Below, piece after piece: positions 35,059 to 44,427 of a DNA stretch of 64,000 nt (its first letter is position 1; every line of letters begins with the position of its first letter). Origin of the DNA: an uncultured Desulfobacterales bacterium (GTDB lineage Bacteria > Desulfobacterota > Desulfobacteria > Desulfobacterales > SpSt-501); NCBI GenBank assembly GCA_938048455.1, contig CALIUY010000002.1, forward strand, positions 62,001 through 126,000. Reading direction: 5' to 3'. Under the pieces are notes generated by a model. That model searched no databases. It saw only the letters and a list, made by a program, of their open reading frames with translations, and was not told the DNA's origin. Made by a program: the position numbers and the translations under genes.

Positions 35059-36034
35059 GGCAATGGCCGTCCTCATCCCCCTCCTGGCCCTCTGGGTGAC
35101 CGGGACCGTTTCCGCCCAGGTGGCCATCGACCCGGCGCTTCCCGATTACAAGCCGGTCGGGGGGGTATCCGGAAACCTCAAGAGCATCGGCTCCGACACC
35201 ATGAACAACCTCATGACCTTGTGGGCCGAGGGCTTCCTGAAAATGTACCCGAACGTGCAGATCGAGATCGAAGGCAAGGGTTCCTCCACCGCGCCGCCGG
35301 CGTTGGTCAGCGGCACCTCTCATTTCGGCCCGATGAGCCGTGAGATGAAGAGCGCCGAGATCGATGCCTTCGAGAAACAATTTGGCTACAAGCCCACGGG
35401 ACTGGCCACCTCGATCGACATGCTTGCGGTCTACGTCCACAAGGACAACCCCATCAAGGGGATGTCGCTGCCGCAGGTGGATGCGGTTTTCTCCAAAAAC
35501 CGCAAAGGCGGGCATCCCGAAAACATCACCCGTTGGGGCCAGCTCGGCTTGAGCGGCGATTGGGCCAACCGTGCGATCAGCCTCTACGGACGCAACTCGG
35601 CATCCGGCACCTATGGCTACTTCAAGGAGCATGCGCTGTTTAAAGGCGACTACAAGGACGAGGTCAAAGAACAGCCCGGCTCTTCCTCCGTCGTTCAAGG
35701 GGTGGCGAGCGACAAGTACGCTATCGGCTACAGCGGGATCGGCTACAAAACCGCAGATGTGAGGGCGGTGCCGCTTTCCGAAAAAACCGGTCAGAAATTT
35801 GTCGAGGCCGTTCCGGAAAACGCCTACACCGGCGAGTATCCGCTGGCGCGGATGCTCTACGTTTACGTGAATCACAAACCCGGCACCCAGCTCGACCCGC
35901 TGCGCCGGGAGTTCATCCGGTACATTTTCAGCAAACAGGGCCAGGCGGACGTGGTCAAAGACGGCTACTATCCTTTGCCGGCTGCGATCTGCCGCGAGGC
36001 GTTGAAATCGGTCGGAATCCAGCCGAATTTCTAA
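35039..36034 (+). CDS. pstS: Phosphate-binding protein PstS
   Basis: A 331-residue periplasmic binding protein with a signal peptide (cut near AQVAID, residue 26). SIGSDTMNNLMTLWAEGFLKMYP, GKGSSTAPPALVSGTSHFGPM and YGRNSASGTYGYF are the phosphate ligand loops of the PstS family. An AAAAGGAGAAG site precedes the ATG. It feeds PstCAB; in an arsenic locus it may have to discriminate phosphate from arsenate. Confidence 0.92.
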   Translation: MKHKLCKAMAVLIPLLALWVTGTVSAQVAIDPALPDYKPVGGVSGNLKSIGSDTMNNLMTLWAEGFLKMYPNVQIEIEGKGSSTAPPALVSGTSHFGPMSREMKSAEIDAFEKQFGYKPTGLATSIDMLAVYVHKDNPIKGMSLPQVDAVFSKNRKGGHPENITRWGQLGLSGDWANRAISLYGRNSASGTYGYFKEHALFKGDYKDEVKEQPGSSSVVQGVASDKYAIGYSGIGYKTADVRAVPLSEKTGQKFVEAVPENAYTGEYPLARMLYVYVNHKPGTQLDPLRREFIRYIFSKQGQADVVKDGYYPLPAAICREALKSVGIQPNF

Positions 36035-36122
36035 TTCGACCCGGCCGTTGCCCCAAACCTCCGGGCACCGCCTTCCACCGACCTTTGCCGTGAAGGCGGT
36101 GCCCCAAGCCACGGATACGCTT

Positions 36123-38756
36123 ATGCCGCTCTCTGCCGATCAGCGCCCGAAAGCGATCTCCGGAAGGACGCGTCAACGGAAGACCCTTCCCTCGGTAAAA
36201 TTGTGGAACCGTGTCGCCGGAACCCTGATCACCTTGGGCGGTTTGGGAACCATTGCGGCCGTCATTCTGGTTTGCATCTTTTTGGTTTCCGTCGTCATTC
36301 CCCTTTTTCAGCCGCCGGACATCGAGGCCCTTCGCAAAGTGACCTTGGCGGAGAGATCCACGGTAACGCAACACTTGGGGCTGAACGAGTACACCACGAT
36401 GGGGTGGATCGTCGATCCCGAAGGAACGATCCGCTTGTTTCGACTGGATAACGGCGAAGAGCTTCACCGGCTGCGCCCGCTCGGCGATCGTCGGCCCTCC
36501 GCCGCCGCTTTTTCCATTCGGGACGGGGTCGTGGCCTTCGGGTTCGACGATGGAAGCGTTCAGTACGGGACGGTGGACTTCGCCACCCGGTTTTTGGAAG
36601 CCGACAAGGTCCCCGAGGCCATACGCGGCATCGGTGTCGGAAAAGCCGTTCCGTTCGAAAACGGAATGCTCGAGCGTACCCCCGAGAATCAATACCGACT
36701 CCAGACCCTCTCCATCGACTTGAAGGATCCGGTGCGCTTGGAGGATGGAGTTGCGGTCCGCTTGATCGACGTCTCGATGAAATCCTCCGGGCCGGTCATT
36801 GCGGCCCTGACCGACAGCCGCACCTTTCATATCGACGAGGTCTCCACGCGGAAAAACATCCTGACCGGCAAGGTCACCGTCGAGCTGTCCGGCGGGAAGA
36901 TGAAATTGGATGTGCCGCAAGACGATCCGGAGCCCTCCCACTTGATTCTGACCGGCCTCGGCGACAACGCCTTCATCGCCTGGGCGAGCGGACGGCTGGT
37001 CCGTCTGGATACCCGCAATCCGGCCGAACCTTTCGTCATCGAGGAGATCGATCTGGTCGAGGAGCCCGGACACACCCTGACGGCGCTGACGACCCTCATC
37101 GGCAAGACCTCACTGGTATCCGGCGACAGCGCCGGACGGGTGCGCATCTGGTTCCGCATCAAACCCGAAGGCGGCACGGACACCGCCGACGGCGCCAAAA
37201 CGGTCTTGGCCCACGAACTGCCGGGAGGAACCGGAAAAGTCACCGCGTTGAAAGCTTCCGCGCGGACGCGGATTCTTGCCGCCGGCTTCGACGACGGAAA
37301 TGCCCGCTTGTTCCATGCGACGAGCAATCGGCGGCTGGGCGAGGTCGTCTTCCCGGAATCATCGAAAAGCGAGCCCATCCGGCAAGTGGCCCTCTCGCCG
37401 AAGGATGACGTGCTGGCCGCCATCGCCGGCAGCGACATCGCGCTCTGGACCTTGCGGATCCCGCACCCGGAGTCCTCTCCGGCGGCGATTTTCCTGCCGG
37501 TTTGGTACGAGGGCTACGATCAGCCTCAGCATGTCTGGCAATCCTCGAGCGGGACGGACGACTTCGAACCCAAGTACGGCCTGCTGCCGCTGATCTTCGG
37601 CACGATCAAGGCGACGTTTTACTCGATGCTTTTTGGCGTTCCTCTGGCGCTGCTGGCGGCGATCTACGCGAGCGAATTGATGAACGTCAACCTGAAAGGA
37701 CGGGTCAAAACCACGATCGAGATGATGGCCAGCCTCCCCAGCGTGGTGCTCGGTTTTTTGGCGGCCATCATCGTCGCCCCCTTCGTCGAAACCATCGTCC
37801 CCGAGGTGCTCTGCGTTTTCGCCACGGTGCCGTTTTCCGTGCTGCTCGGAGGATACCTTTGGCAACTGCTGCCGGCGCAGTCGCTTCCGCGCTGGGATCG
37901 GCTGCGTGCCTTGGGCATCACCGCCGCCGTCGCTTTCGGGGTGGCGCTGGCCTTCGCGATCGGCCCGGTCGTCGAAAAGCATCTCTTCGCGGGCGACATC
38001 AAAGCCTGGCTTTCCGCCCATGCCGGAAGCGGCGCCGGCGGGTGGATGTTTCTGCTTTTGCCCTCGATGAGCCTTCTGGCGGCCGTTCTGCTGACCCGCC
38101 GCATCAATCCGGCGCTGGCGCGACGTTATACCGGCTGGTCCTCCACGCAAGTGGCGGCGGCGGAGTTGGTGAAATACTTGGCGTCCGTCGCGGCGGTGCT
38201 GGCGGTCGCCCTCGGCATCGCCCACCTTCTCGCCGAAGGTCCCTTCGACCTGTGGCGGCTGGATCCCCGCGGCAGCTTCGTCGACACCTACGTCCAGCGC
38301 AACTCCCTGATCGTCGGTTTCATCATGGGGTTTGCCATCATTCCCATCATCTTCACCATCTCCGAGGATGCGCTGTCCGCGGTTCCGGAACATTTGCGCA
38401 GCGCTTCGCTCGCCGCCGGGGCGACACCCTGGCAGACTGCTTTGCGGATCGTCATTCCCACGGCCGCCAGCGGTCTTTTTTCCGCCGTCATGATCGGCTT
38501 CGGCCGGGCGGTGGGGGAAACCATGATCGTCCTTATGGCCGCGGGCAACACCCCTTTGATGGACTGGAACATCTTTAACGGGTTTCGCACCCTTTCCGCG
38601 AATATCGCCGTGGAGCTGCCCGAGGCCGTCAAGGATTCGACCCACTTCCGCATGTTGTTTTTGGCGGCGCTGGCCTTGTTCGTGATGACCTTCGTGTTGA
38701 ACACCGCCGCGGAAACCGTACGGCAACGTTTCCGTAAGAGGGCCTTCGAGCTATGA
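36123..38756 (+). CDS. pstC: Phosphate permease PstC with large periplasmic insertion
   Basis: An 877-residue protein, much longer than the usual 300-320 residue PstC. Helix 1 (residues 40-65) is followed by about 400 residues with repeated beta-strand patterns (RLFRLDNGEELHRLRPLGDR, GDSAGRVRIWFRIKPEGG, DDGNARLFHATSNRRLG) that look like a beta-propeller. The permease domain follows from about residue 485 with the EAA loop (IPEHLRSASLAAGATPWQTA type). Long PstC forms occur in proteobacteria such as Pseudomonas. I choose the ATG at 36123; the TTG at 36048 is less likely. The stop overlaps pstA (ATGA). Confidence 0.87.
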   Translation: MPLSADQRPKAISGRTRQRKTLPSVKLWNRVAGTLITLGGLGTIAAVILVCIFLVSVVIPLFQPPDIEALRKVTLAERSTVTQHLGLNEYTTMGWIVDPEGTIRLFRLDNGEELHRLRPLGDRRPSAAAFSIRDGVVAFGFDDGSVQYGTVDFATRFLEADKVPEAIRGIGVGKAVPFENGMLERTPENQYRLQTLSIDLKDPVRLEDGVAVRLIDVSMKSSGPVIAALTDSRTFHIDEVSTRKNILTGKVTVELSGGKMKLDVPQDDPEPSHLILTGLGDNAFIAWASGRLVRLDTRNPAEPFVIEEIDLVEEPGHTLTALTTLIGKTSLVSGDSAGRVRIWFRIKPEGGTDTADGAKTVLAHELPGGTGKVTALKASARTRILAAGFDDGNARLFHATSNRRLGEVVFPESSKSEPIRQVALSPKDDVLAAIAGSDIALWTLRIPHPESSPAAIFLPVWYEGYDQPQHVWQSSSGTDDFEPKYGLLPLIFGTIKATFYSMLFGVPLALLAAIYASELMNVNLKGRVKTTIEMMASLPSVVLGFLAAIIVAPFVETIVPEVLCVFATVPFSVLLGGYLWQLLPAQSLPRWDRLRALGITAAVAFGVALAFAIGPVVEKHLFAGDIKAWLSAHAGSGAGGWMFLLLPSMSLLAAVLLTRRINPALARRYTGWSSTQVAAAELVKYLASVAAVLAVALGIAHLLAEGPFDLWRLDPRGSFVDTYVQRNSLIVGFIMGFAIIPIIFTISEDALSAVPEHLRSASLAAGATPWQTALRIVIPTAASGLFSAVMIGFGRAVGETMIVLMAAGNTPLMDWNIFNGFRTLSANIAVELPEAVKDSTHFRMLFLAALALFVMTFVLNTAAETVRQRFRKRAFEL

Positions 38757-40558
38757 ACCGGAAACTGACCTCAAGCCCTTCCCAAGGGTCGCTCGGAGCC
38801 GGCGCCGCGGCCACCGCCGAGCCCTCGATTCAACCCTCCACGCCTGCGGTTCGGCGTCGACCGAAAGGCATCAGTCTGCTCGCGCGCGGAACCGCCCCGG
38901 TCTGGCTGACGGGCGGAGCGATGAGCGTCTGCCTCATGATGATCGGCGGCCTTCTGGCGTTCATCTTTTTCCAAGGAGTCCTGACCTTCTGGCCGGTGCC
39001 GATTGTCAAGATCACTACCGTCGGCGGCGCGACCTTCTTGGGTGAAGTCACCCGGGACGATACCTATCGGCCGGAGCCGACCGTTTTGGAGAAGCTTCCG
39101 GAGGCGGTTCAGGCAGAGGTCCGTCGAATGCTCGCCGAATCGGAAGGGGTGTCCCACCGGCGTCTGCTCCGAACCGGAAACTACGAGCTGACCAACGAGC
39201 ATTTTACTTGGGTCAGCGATTTCGAAATCGCCTCCGGCGGGGAGACCCTGCCGCCCTGGGCGCTCGTTTTCGAGCGCCAGGCCTGGGGGCGTTTCTATGG
39301 AGAGCCCAAGGCCTTCTGGATCGACTCCGTTCCTGTGGCGACCGCGCCGGAGGAAATCTGGAGCTACTTTGAGCGCTACCATCCGGAATCCCGGCACCGT
39401 TGGTCCCAGGCGAAAAATTTGGAAAAACATGCGATCGGGGAAATCAACTACCGCCTCGAGCAATCGCGTCTGAAGCTGCGCGAGGTTGAACTGCGGTTTG
39501 GCAAAGACTCGGACCGGTGGCGCGAACAACAGCGGATCCATGCCGCCGCGGAGACCGAGCTGCAGAAAGAATTCGAAAGCATCCAGCAGACCATCCAGAA
39601 GCTTCGCCAGGAAAATTCCCGCTTCAAGATCCAAGTGGTGACGGCCGACGGCCGGGAAAAGAGCCTGGCGATCGACGAGATCGTACGCGGCTATCCGGCC
39701 AACCGGATCGGCACGCTGGAAAAATGGCGGATTTATCTGTCACGCTGGTGGGAATTTCTTTATGACGATCCCCGCGAGGCGAACAGCGAAGGAGGGGTCT
39801 TCCCGGCCATTTTCGGAACCGTGGTCATGACGCTCCTGATGTCCCTCGCCGTGGTCCCCTTCGGGGTCTTGGCGGCGCTTTATCTTCGGGAATACGCCAA
39901 ATCCGGCCCGCTGGTCAGCTCCGTGCGCATCGCCATCAACAATCTCGCCGGCGTGCCGAGCATTGTTTTCGGCGTTTTCGGTCTGGGTTTCTTTTCCTAC
40001 ATCATCGGCGCGCGCATCGATGACCTCTTTTTCCCGGCCAAACTGCCGAGCCCGACTTTCGGTACCGGCGGCATTCTCTGGGCCTCACTCACCCTGGCAC
40101 TGCTGACGCTGCCGGTCGTCATCGTGGCGACCGAAGAAGCCCTGGCGGCGGTGCCGAGCTCCATGCGGGAAGGATCCTACGCCTGTGGAGCCAGCAAATG
40201 GCAGACGATTCGGCGGATCGTGCTGCCCCGGGCGATGCCGGGGGTGATGACGGGGATGATCCTGGCCATGGCCCGCGGGGCCGGCGAGGTGGCTCCGCTC
40301 ATGCTGGTCGGGGCGGTCAAGCTGGCCCCCGAGCTTCCGATCGACTCTATCTTTCCCTATGTCCATTTGGAGAGAAGCTTCATGCACCTGGGTTTTCATA
40401 TCTATGATCTGGGCTTTCAGAGTCAGAACAGCGAGGCGGCCAAGCCCATGGTGCTGACGACCACGCTGTTGCTGATCGTGATCATTTTCTTTCTGAATGC
40501 CCTCGGCGTTTATTTGCGGTCCCGATTGCGCCGGAAATTCGCATCGTCGGTTTTTTGA
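38753..40558 (+). CDS. pstA: Phosphate permease PstA with periplasmic coiled-coil insertion
   Basis: A 601-residue permease, about twice the usual length. Helix 1 lies at about residues 50-80 ([20 protein letters not shown]). A 270-residue insertion follows, with a coiled coil ([40 protein letters not shown]). The permease core begins near residue 340, and the EAA loop reads [20 protein letters not shown]. The length pairs with the long PstC, so the two insertions may meet outside the membrane. Confidence 0.9.
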   Translation: MNRKLTSSPSQGSLGAGAAATAEPSIQPSTPAVRRRPKGISLLARGTAPVWLTGGAMSVCLMMIGGLLAFIFFQGVLTFWPVPIVKITTVGGATFLGEVTRDDTYRPEPTVLEKLPEAVQAEVRRMLAESEGVSHRRLLRTGNYELTNEHFTWVSDFEIASGGETLPPWALVFERQAWGRFYGEPKAFWIDSVPVATAPEEIWSYFERYHPESRHRWSQAKNLEKHAIGEINYRLEQSRLKLREVELRFGKDSDRWREQQRIHAAAETELQKEFESIQQTIQKLRQENSRFKIQVVTADGREKSLAIDEIVRGYPANRIGTLEKWRIYLSRWWEFLYDDPREANSEGGVFPAIFGTVVMTLLMSLAVVPFGVLAALYLREYAKSGPLVSSVRIAINNLAGVPSIVFGVFGLGFFSYIIGARIDDLFFPAKLPSPTFGTGGILWASLTLALLTLPVVIVATEEALAAVPSSMREGSYACGASKWQTIRRIVLPRAMPGVMTGMILAMARGAGEVAPLMLVGAVKLAPELPIDSIFPYVHLERSFMHLGFHIYDLGFQSQNSEAAKPMVLTTTLLLIVIIFFLNALGVYLRSRLRRKFASSVF

Positions 40559-40572
40559 GGAGGTTCCCTTCC

Positions 40573-41460
40573 ATGAAGATCGGGCTGAATGGGCTGATCG
40601 GTGAATCCCCGGCGAAGGTGGATCGTTCCGTGGGCTCAAGCCGCCTGGCGGCGATCGCCGCCGGCGAGCGATTTCCCACGGAGACCCACCCCCAGCTCCA
40701 AGAAGAGCCGGCCGTGCTGGAGATGCGAAATTTTTCCTTCTTCTACGGCGAGGCCCAGGCGTTGTTCGACATCTCGATGAAGATCCCCAAGGGAAAGATC
40801 ACCGCGCTGATCGGCCCTTCCGGGTGCGGCAAATCCACCTTGTTGCGCTCGGTCAACCGGATCAACGATCTGATCAGCGGAACGCGCATTCAAGGAGACA
40901 TCCTGTTGTCGGGAGATTCGATTTACAGTCCTTCGGTCGATGTGATCGAATTGCGCAAACGCATGGGAATGGTCTTTCAAAAACCCAATCCCTTCCCCCT
41001 GAGCATCTACGAAAATGTAGTCTATCCCCTGCGGATCGACGGGGAACGGGACAAACGAACGCTTGACGCCGTCTGCGAGCGCAGCCTCAAGGCCGCCGCC
41101 TTATGGAACGAGGTCAAAGACCGCCTCCAGGAAAGCGCTTTGGGGCTCTCCGGCGGGCAGCAGCAGCGATTGTGCCTGGCACGGGCGATCGCCGCGGAGC
41201 CGGAGGTTTTGCTGATGGATGAGCCCTGCTCGGCGCTGGATCCGATCGCCACGAACAAAATCGAGGACCTGATTCAATCGCTGAAGGGTGACTATACGAT
41301 TCTGATCGTCACTCACAACATGCAGCAGGCTTCACGCACGAGCGATTATACCGCGTTCATGTATCTGGGGCACCTGGTGGAGTACGGTCCCACAGAAACC
41401 ATTTTTCAAAAACCGCACCTCTCGGAAACCTTGGATTACGTCACCGGCCGATTCGGGTGA
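40573..41460 (+). CDS. pstB: Phosphate ABC transporter ATPase PstB
   Basis: A 295-residue ATPase with [11 protein letters not shown] (about residue 88), [16 protein letters not shown] and [20 protein letters not shown], the last being typical of PstB. The N-terminal 45 residues are an extra extension. A GAGGAGG site 10 bases upstream fixes the ATG at 40573. It completes PstSCAB. Confidence 0.95.
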   Translation: MKIGLNGLIGESPAKVDRSVGSSRLAAIAAGERFPTETHPQLQEEPAVLEMRNFSFFYGEAQALFDISMKIPKGKITALIGPSGCGKSTLLRSVNRINDLISGTRIQGDILLSGDSIYSPSVDVIELRKRMGMVFQKPNPFPLSIYENVVYPLRIDGERDKRTLDAVCERSLKAAALWNEVKDRLQESALGLSGGQQQRLCLARAIAAEPEVLLMDEPCSALDPIATNKIEDLIQSLKGDYTILIVTHNMQQASRTSDYTAFMYLGHLVEYGPTETIFQKPHLSETLDYVTGRFG

Positions 41461-41513
41461 TGAAACCCCGATCGGCGACTCATCCACCGCCACAGCGAAA
41501 GGAGAACGGATCC

Positions 41514-41831
41514 ATGAAGATGCAACACCCCCTGGCCGTCATTCTGGTTGTCGGATTCCTCGCTCTCGCCTTCGGCTGCTCCCACACCGCGGGCTCTTCC
41601 CCTGCCGGCGCGAAAACCGCGGCTGCAACGTCCTATGACAAACCCGGCTTTGTGACCGCGATGCAGGACGGACGGCTGTGGGTCTTCCGGGAAGGCGCGA
41701 AAGAAATCGAGGAGTTCCGAAAGCACGGAGAGCTGGTGAAACAGGTCATCCGACCCGGGGCGGGGCCGAACGGCATCACGCTCAAAGCGCCGGACATCGA
41801 GACGATCAACGATTACCTCAAAGCCAAATGA
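41514..41831 (+). CDS. Small lipoprotein of unknown function in the pst-ars locus
   Basis: A 105-residue protein with a lipoprotein signal peptide (lipobox LAFGC, lipidated cysteine about C22) and a short mature domain (GRLWVFREGAKEIEEFRKHG, then RPGAGPNGITLKAPDIETIN). I recognise no family. It lies between pstB and the PhoU-ArsC fusion, so it may assist PstS or the long permease domains outside the membrane. GAAAGGAG precedes the ATG. Confidence 0.7.
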   Translation: MKMQHPLAVILVVGFLALAFGCSHTAGSSPAGAKTAAATSYDKPGFVTAMQDGRLWVFREGAKEIEEFRKHGELVKQVIRPGAGPNGITLKAPDIETINDYLKAK

Positions 41832-41843
41832 GGAGGGTGGGGC

Positions 41844-41899
41844 GTGCCGGGGCAGGGATGGAAGAAACGAATCGTCATGTGCCTCTCCGGCACCTTTTT
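41844..41899 (+). terminator. Possible attenuator between the lipoprotein and phoU-arsC
   Basis: GTGCCGGGG (41844-41852) can pair with CTCCGGCAC (41885-41893) across a loop of about 32 bases, followed by CTTTTT. It could end part of the pst transcript before the regulatory fusion gene. The long loop makes this uncertain. Confidence 0.4.
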
Positions 41900-41935
41900 C
41901 CACGAAACACCGTGATCATCCATAAGGGATAGAAC

Positions 41936-43048
41936 ATGCTGCCACGGCGATACCGCTCGGAAATCGAAAACGTTCACACCATGCTCCATGAGCTCTCGGA
42001 AATCGTTCAGGAGAATGTTCGACGGGCTCTGCAAGCCGTCGTTCAGGCCGATCACCAGGCCGCCCGGGAAGTCCTTCGGCAGGAAAACGAGATCAACCGT
42101 CTGGAGGTCCGCCTGGAAGAGGCTTGCCTGAAGGTGATGACGCTCCACCAGCCTTTCGCCGATGAAATGCGGTTCCTGGTGGCCTCCACCAAAGTGAACC
42201 GGGATCTGGAACGGGTTGGAGACCTGGCGGCGGCGGTCGCCAAGCGGGTGCATGAACTGGAGCCGATCGCCCTGGCGGCTTTTCTCGCTCCCCTCCGGGC
42301 GCTGACGGACGACATCCAGAAAAACCTCGCCGAGGCTTTGCGAGCGTTCTTTTATCGCGATCATCGTCAGGCCACCCAAATCTGGTTGGCCGACGATCGG
42401 GTGGATGTGCAGGTCGCCGCCATTGCCGCCGGACTGCGCAACGCCATCTTAAAAGAATCGGGACAGGCCCGCTGTTATTTCGCCTTGCTGGCGATCGTTC
42501 AATACCTGGAACGATTGGCCGACCACGCCGCCAACATCGCCAAACACGTCATCTATCTGGTGCTCGGGGAAATCGTGCGGCACCGCATGCGGGAGTACCG
42601 CGAGCCCGCCGAGGGAACCCTCCAGCGGGTTCTGGTCGTATGTGTGCACAACAGCGCGCGCAGTCAAATGGCGGCCGCTTGGATCAACCATCTTTACGGG
42701 AATCGGATCCGGGCCGAGAGCGCCGGCCTGCAGCCGGGGACCCTCCACCCGCTGGCGGTCGAAGTGATGCGGGAGGTGGGGATCGACATCTCGGGCAACG
42801 TTCCGCGGGATGTATTCGATATCTCCCGCTCCGGCCATCCCTTTGCCTACGTCATTCGGATATGCGACGGGGTGAGCGCCGAGAAGTGTCCGCCTTTTCT
42901 CGGCGTGAAGCAGGAGCTGAATTGGGATGTGCCCGATCCGGCAGCGTTCTCCGGAGAGAAGGAAGTCCTTCTCGAGCGATTTCGAGAGATTCGTGACGAC
43001 ATTCGACGGCGGATCGAACGCTGGGTCGCGGATGCATTCCCCCAATGA
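41936..43048 (+). CDS. PhoU domain fused to an arsenate reductase (ArsC) domain
   Basis: A 370-residue fusion. Residues 1-215 are a PhoU protein, with two three-helix halves and metal-site motifs RDLERVGDLAAAVAKRV (about 89-105) and YLERLADHAANIAKHV (about 190-205). Residues 230-368 are an ArsC/LMW phosphatase domain with the CX5R loop C236-VHNSA-R242 and a late acid (WDVPDPAAF). PhoU curbs Pst and the phosphate sensor kinase, so joining it to an arsenate reductase ties arsenate reduction to control of the transporter. The domain edges are intact and I see no frameshift. I do not recall this fusion as a standard type. Confidence 0.9.
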   Translation: MLPRRYRSEIENVHTMLHELSEIVQENVRRALQAVVQADHQAAREVLRQENEINRLEVRLEEACLKVMTLHQPFADEMRFLVASTKVNRDLERVGDLAAAVAKRVHELEPIALAAFLAPLRALTDDIQKNLAEALRAFFYRDHRQATQIWLADDRVDVQVAAIAAGLRNAILKESGQARCYFALLAIVQYLERLADHAANIAKHVIYLVLGEIVRHRMREYREPAEGTLQRVLVVCVHNSARSQMAAAWINHLYGNRIRAESAGLQPGTLHPLAVEVMREVGIDISGNVPRDVFDISRSGHPFAYVIRICDGVSAEKCPPFLGVKQELNWDVPDPAAFSGEKEVLLERFREIRDDIRRRIERWVADAFPQ

Positions 43049-43081
43049 CGTGCAAGCCCGCCGCACGCCGGCGGGGCGAGA

Positions 43082-43564
43082 ATGAAGAGAGTGCCCATGG
43101 CTTCTTGCACCGTTCTTGTCATTTGCCGCCACAACAGCGGCCGTAGCCAGATCGCCGAAGCCTATCTCCGGAAGTTCGGCGGGGATCAAATCCATGTCGA
43201 AAGCGCCGGCTTCGAACCGGCTAAGGAGGTCAATCCGCTGGTCGTCGAGGTCATGAAGGAAGAAGGGATCGATCTGTCCGGCAAAAAACCCCAGAGCGTC
43301 TTTGAGTTGTACAAGCAGGGACGGCTCTTCGACCATGTGATCACCGTCTGCAGCGACAGCGAAAGCGACTGCCCGATCTTTCCCGGGATCACCCGGCGCT
43401 GGCACCTGCCGTTCCCGGATCCTGCGGCCGTCGAAGGCACGCACGCGGAAAAGCTGGCCAAGGTCCGCCAAATCCGCGATGCGATCAAAGCGGCGATCCT
43501 CAATCCGCCGGAAGGGGCGTTCGATTACCGACGATTCCTTGGATCGCCGGAAACCACCCCGTAG
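43082..43564 (+). CDS. arsC: Arsenate reductase, thioredoxin-coupled (LMW phosphatase fold)
   Basis: A 160-residue enzyme with CX5R loop C15-RHNSG-R21 and a late acid site (PFPDPAAVEG). Known members reduce As(V) to As(III) through a cysteine cascade using thioredoxin, or act as phosphatases; a cysteine lies near residue 98 (DSDC). It follows the PhoU-ArsC fusion by 33 bp and precedes arsR-acr3, so the product As(III) has an exporter. It starts at the ATG at 43082, or at 43097. Confidence 0.85.
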   Translation: MKRVPMASCTVLVICRHNSGRSQIAEAYLRKFGGDQIHVESAGFEPAKEVNPLVVEVMKEEGIDLSGKKPQSVFELYKQGRLFDHVITVCSDSESDCPIFPGITRRWHLPFPDPAAVEGTHAEKLAKVRQIRDAIKAAILNPPEGAFDYRRFLGSPETTP

Positions 43565-43857
43565 ACCTTTTTCCCCAAGCGCCCGTGTGCTGCGGCATTC
43601 TTGCCGTATTCTTCAACATCGCCGAGAGAATCGCCGCGCGACCGACGCGCTGTTCCGCAAGCCGGCGGCCTGAAGCCAACGACCCGCGTTCCCGTGAGCC
43701 TTCCCGGCGGCGAATCTTCCCTCCGCTTTCGCGGACGGTCCACCTCCTAAGCCCGCTCGTGGAGCAGCCGTCCTCAGGAAAAGGGCGGAAAGGTTCCGTC
43801 TGACGACTTTTTCCCTCTGCTTCCAGACTCCGAGAATCCACATGATCCTTAATTGGG
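43565..43857. other. Gap without a recognisable gene
   Basis: No frame on either strand shows a family signature between arsC and the arsR promoter. Confidence 0.5.
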
Positions 43858-43915
43858 TTGACAGGGCGGCAAGGCCAAGGTAAATATTCATGTATTAGCG
43901 CAGGTACACATATTT
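43858..43915 (+). promoter_or_regulatory. arsR-acr3 promoter and ArsR operator candidate
   Basis: TTGACA (43858-43863), a 17-bp spacer and TAAATA (43881-43886) form a good promoter. An imperfect dyad, AAATATTCATGTA (43882-43894) with TACACATATTT (43905-43915), covers the -10 and start region, where ArsR repressors usually bind. Confidence 0.75.
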
Positions 43916-43935
43916 ATTTCCTCGAAGATCCCCCT

Positions 43936-44427
43936 ATGCGGAACGAATCCGCGCTATTCAAGATGTTGTCAGACACAACGCGCTTGAGGATTTATACCTA
44001 TCTTCTGGTTCATGGGGAGACCTGCGTGTGTGATCTGGCAGCCTCGCTCAACGAAGCGGCCTTCAAAATTTCTCGACACCTCGGCGTATTGCGGACTTTC
44101 GGAATCGTAGAGGTCAGACGCGAAGGAACGTGGATGTTTTACAAACCCGTAAAGCCCCGCTCCCTTTTTGAACAATTGCTTCAAGAGCTCCTGCGAACGG
44201 CGCTGGCGGGTCAGCCGAGGCCGGCCCGGAGTTCGGCATATCTTCGCGATCATTCTTGTGCCGCGCGGAAAACGAAAAGAAGAAAGGATCCTGTTCATGG
44301 AAAAAACCACAAAGCCCGATCCTCACATGCACCTCCAGAGGGAAATGCCCAAGCGTCTCAATGTGTTCGAACGCTTCCTGTCGTTGTGGGTCCTGATCTG
44401 CATGGTCGTGGGGGTCGCCGTCGGTAA
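43936..44427 (+). CDS. arsR: ArsR-type As(III)-sensing repressor
   Basis: A 163-residue protein; the winged helix occupies residues 1-85 (ALFKMLSDTTRLRIYTYLL, KISRHLGVLRTFGIVEVRRE). The motif ETCVCDL in the recognition-helix region is the classical As(III)/Sb(III) site. The usual size is about 110 residues; the basic tail overlaps acr3 by about 130 bases and may be an artefact of an open frame after mutation of the true stop. It should repress its own promoter and acr3 until As(III) binds. Confidence 0.88.
   Translation: MRNESALFKMLSDTTRLRIYTYLLVHGETCVCDLAASLNEAAFKISRHLGVLRTFGIVEVRREGTWMFYKPVKPRSLFEQLLQELLRTALAGQPRPARSSAYLRDHSCAARKTKRRKDPVHGKNHKARSSHAPPEGNAQASQCVRTLPVVVGPDLHGRGGRRR

Noticed and set aside
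43936-44427. Reading the whole 163 codons as a real ArsR-tail fusion
   Set aside because: The last 60 or so codons overlap acr3 in another frame and have no domain; the tail is probably incidental.
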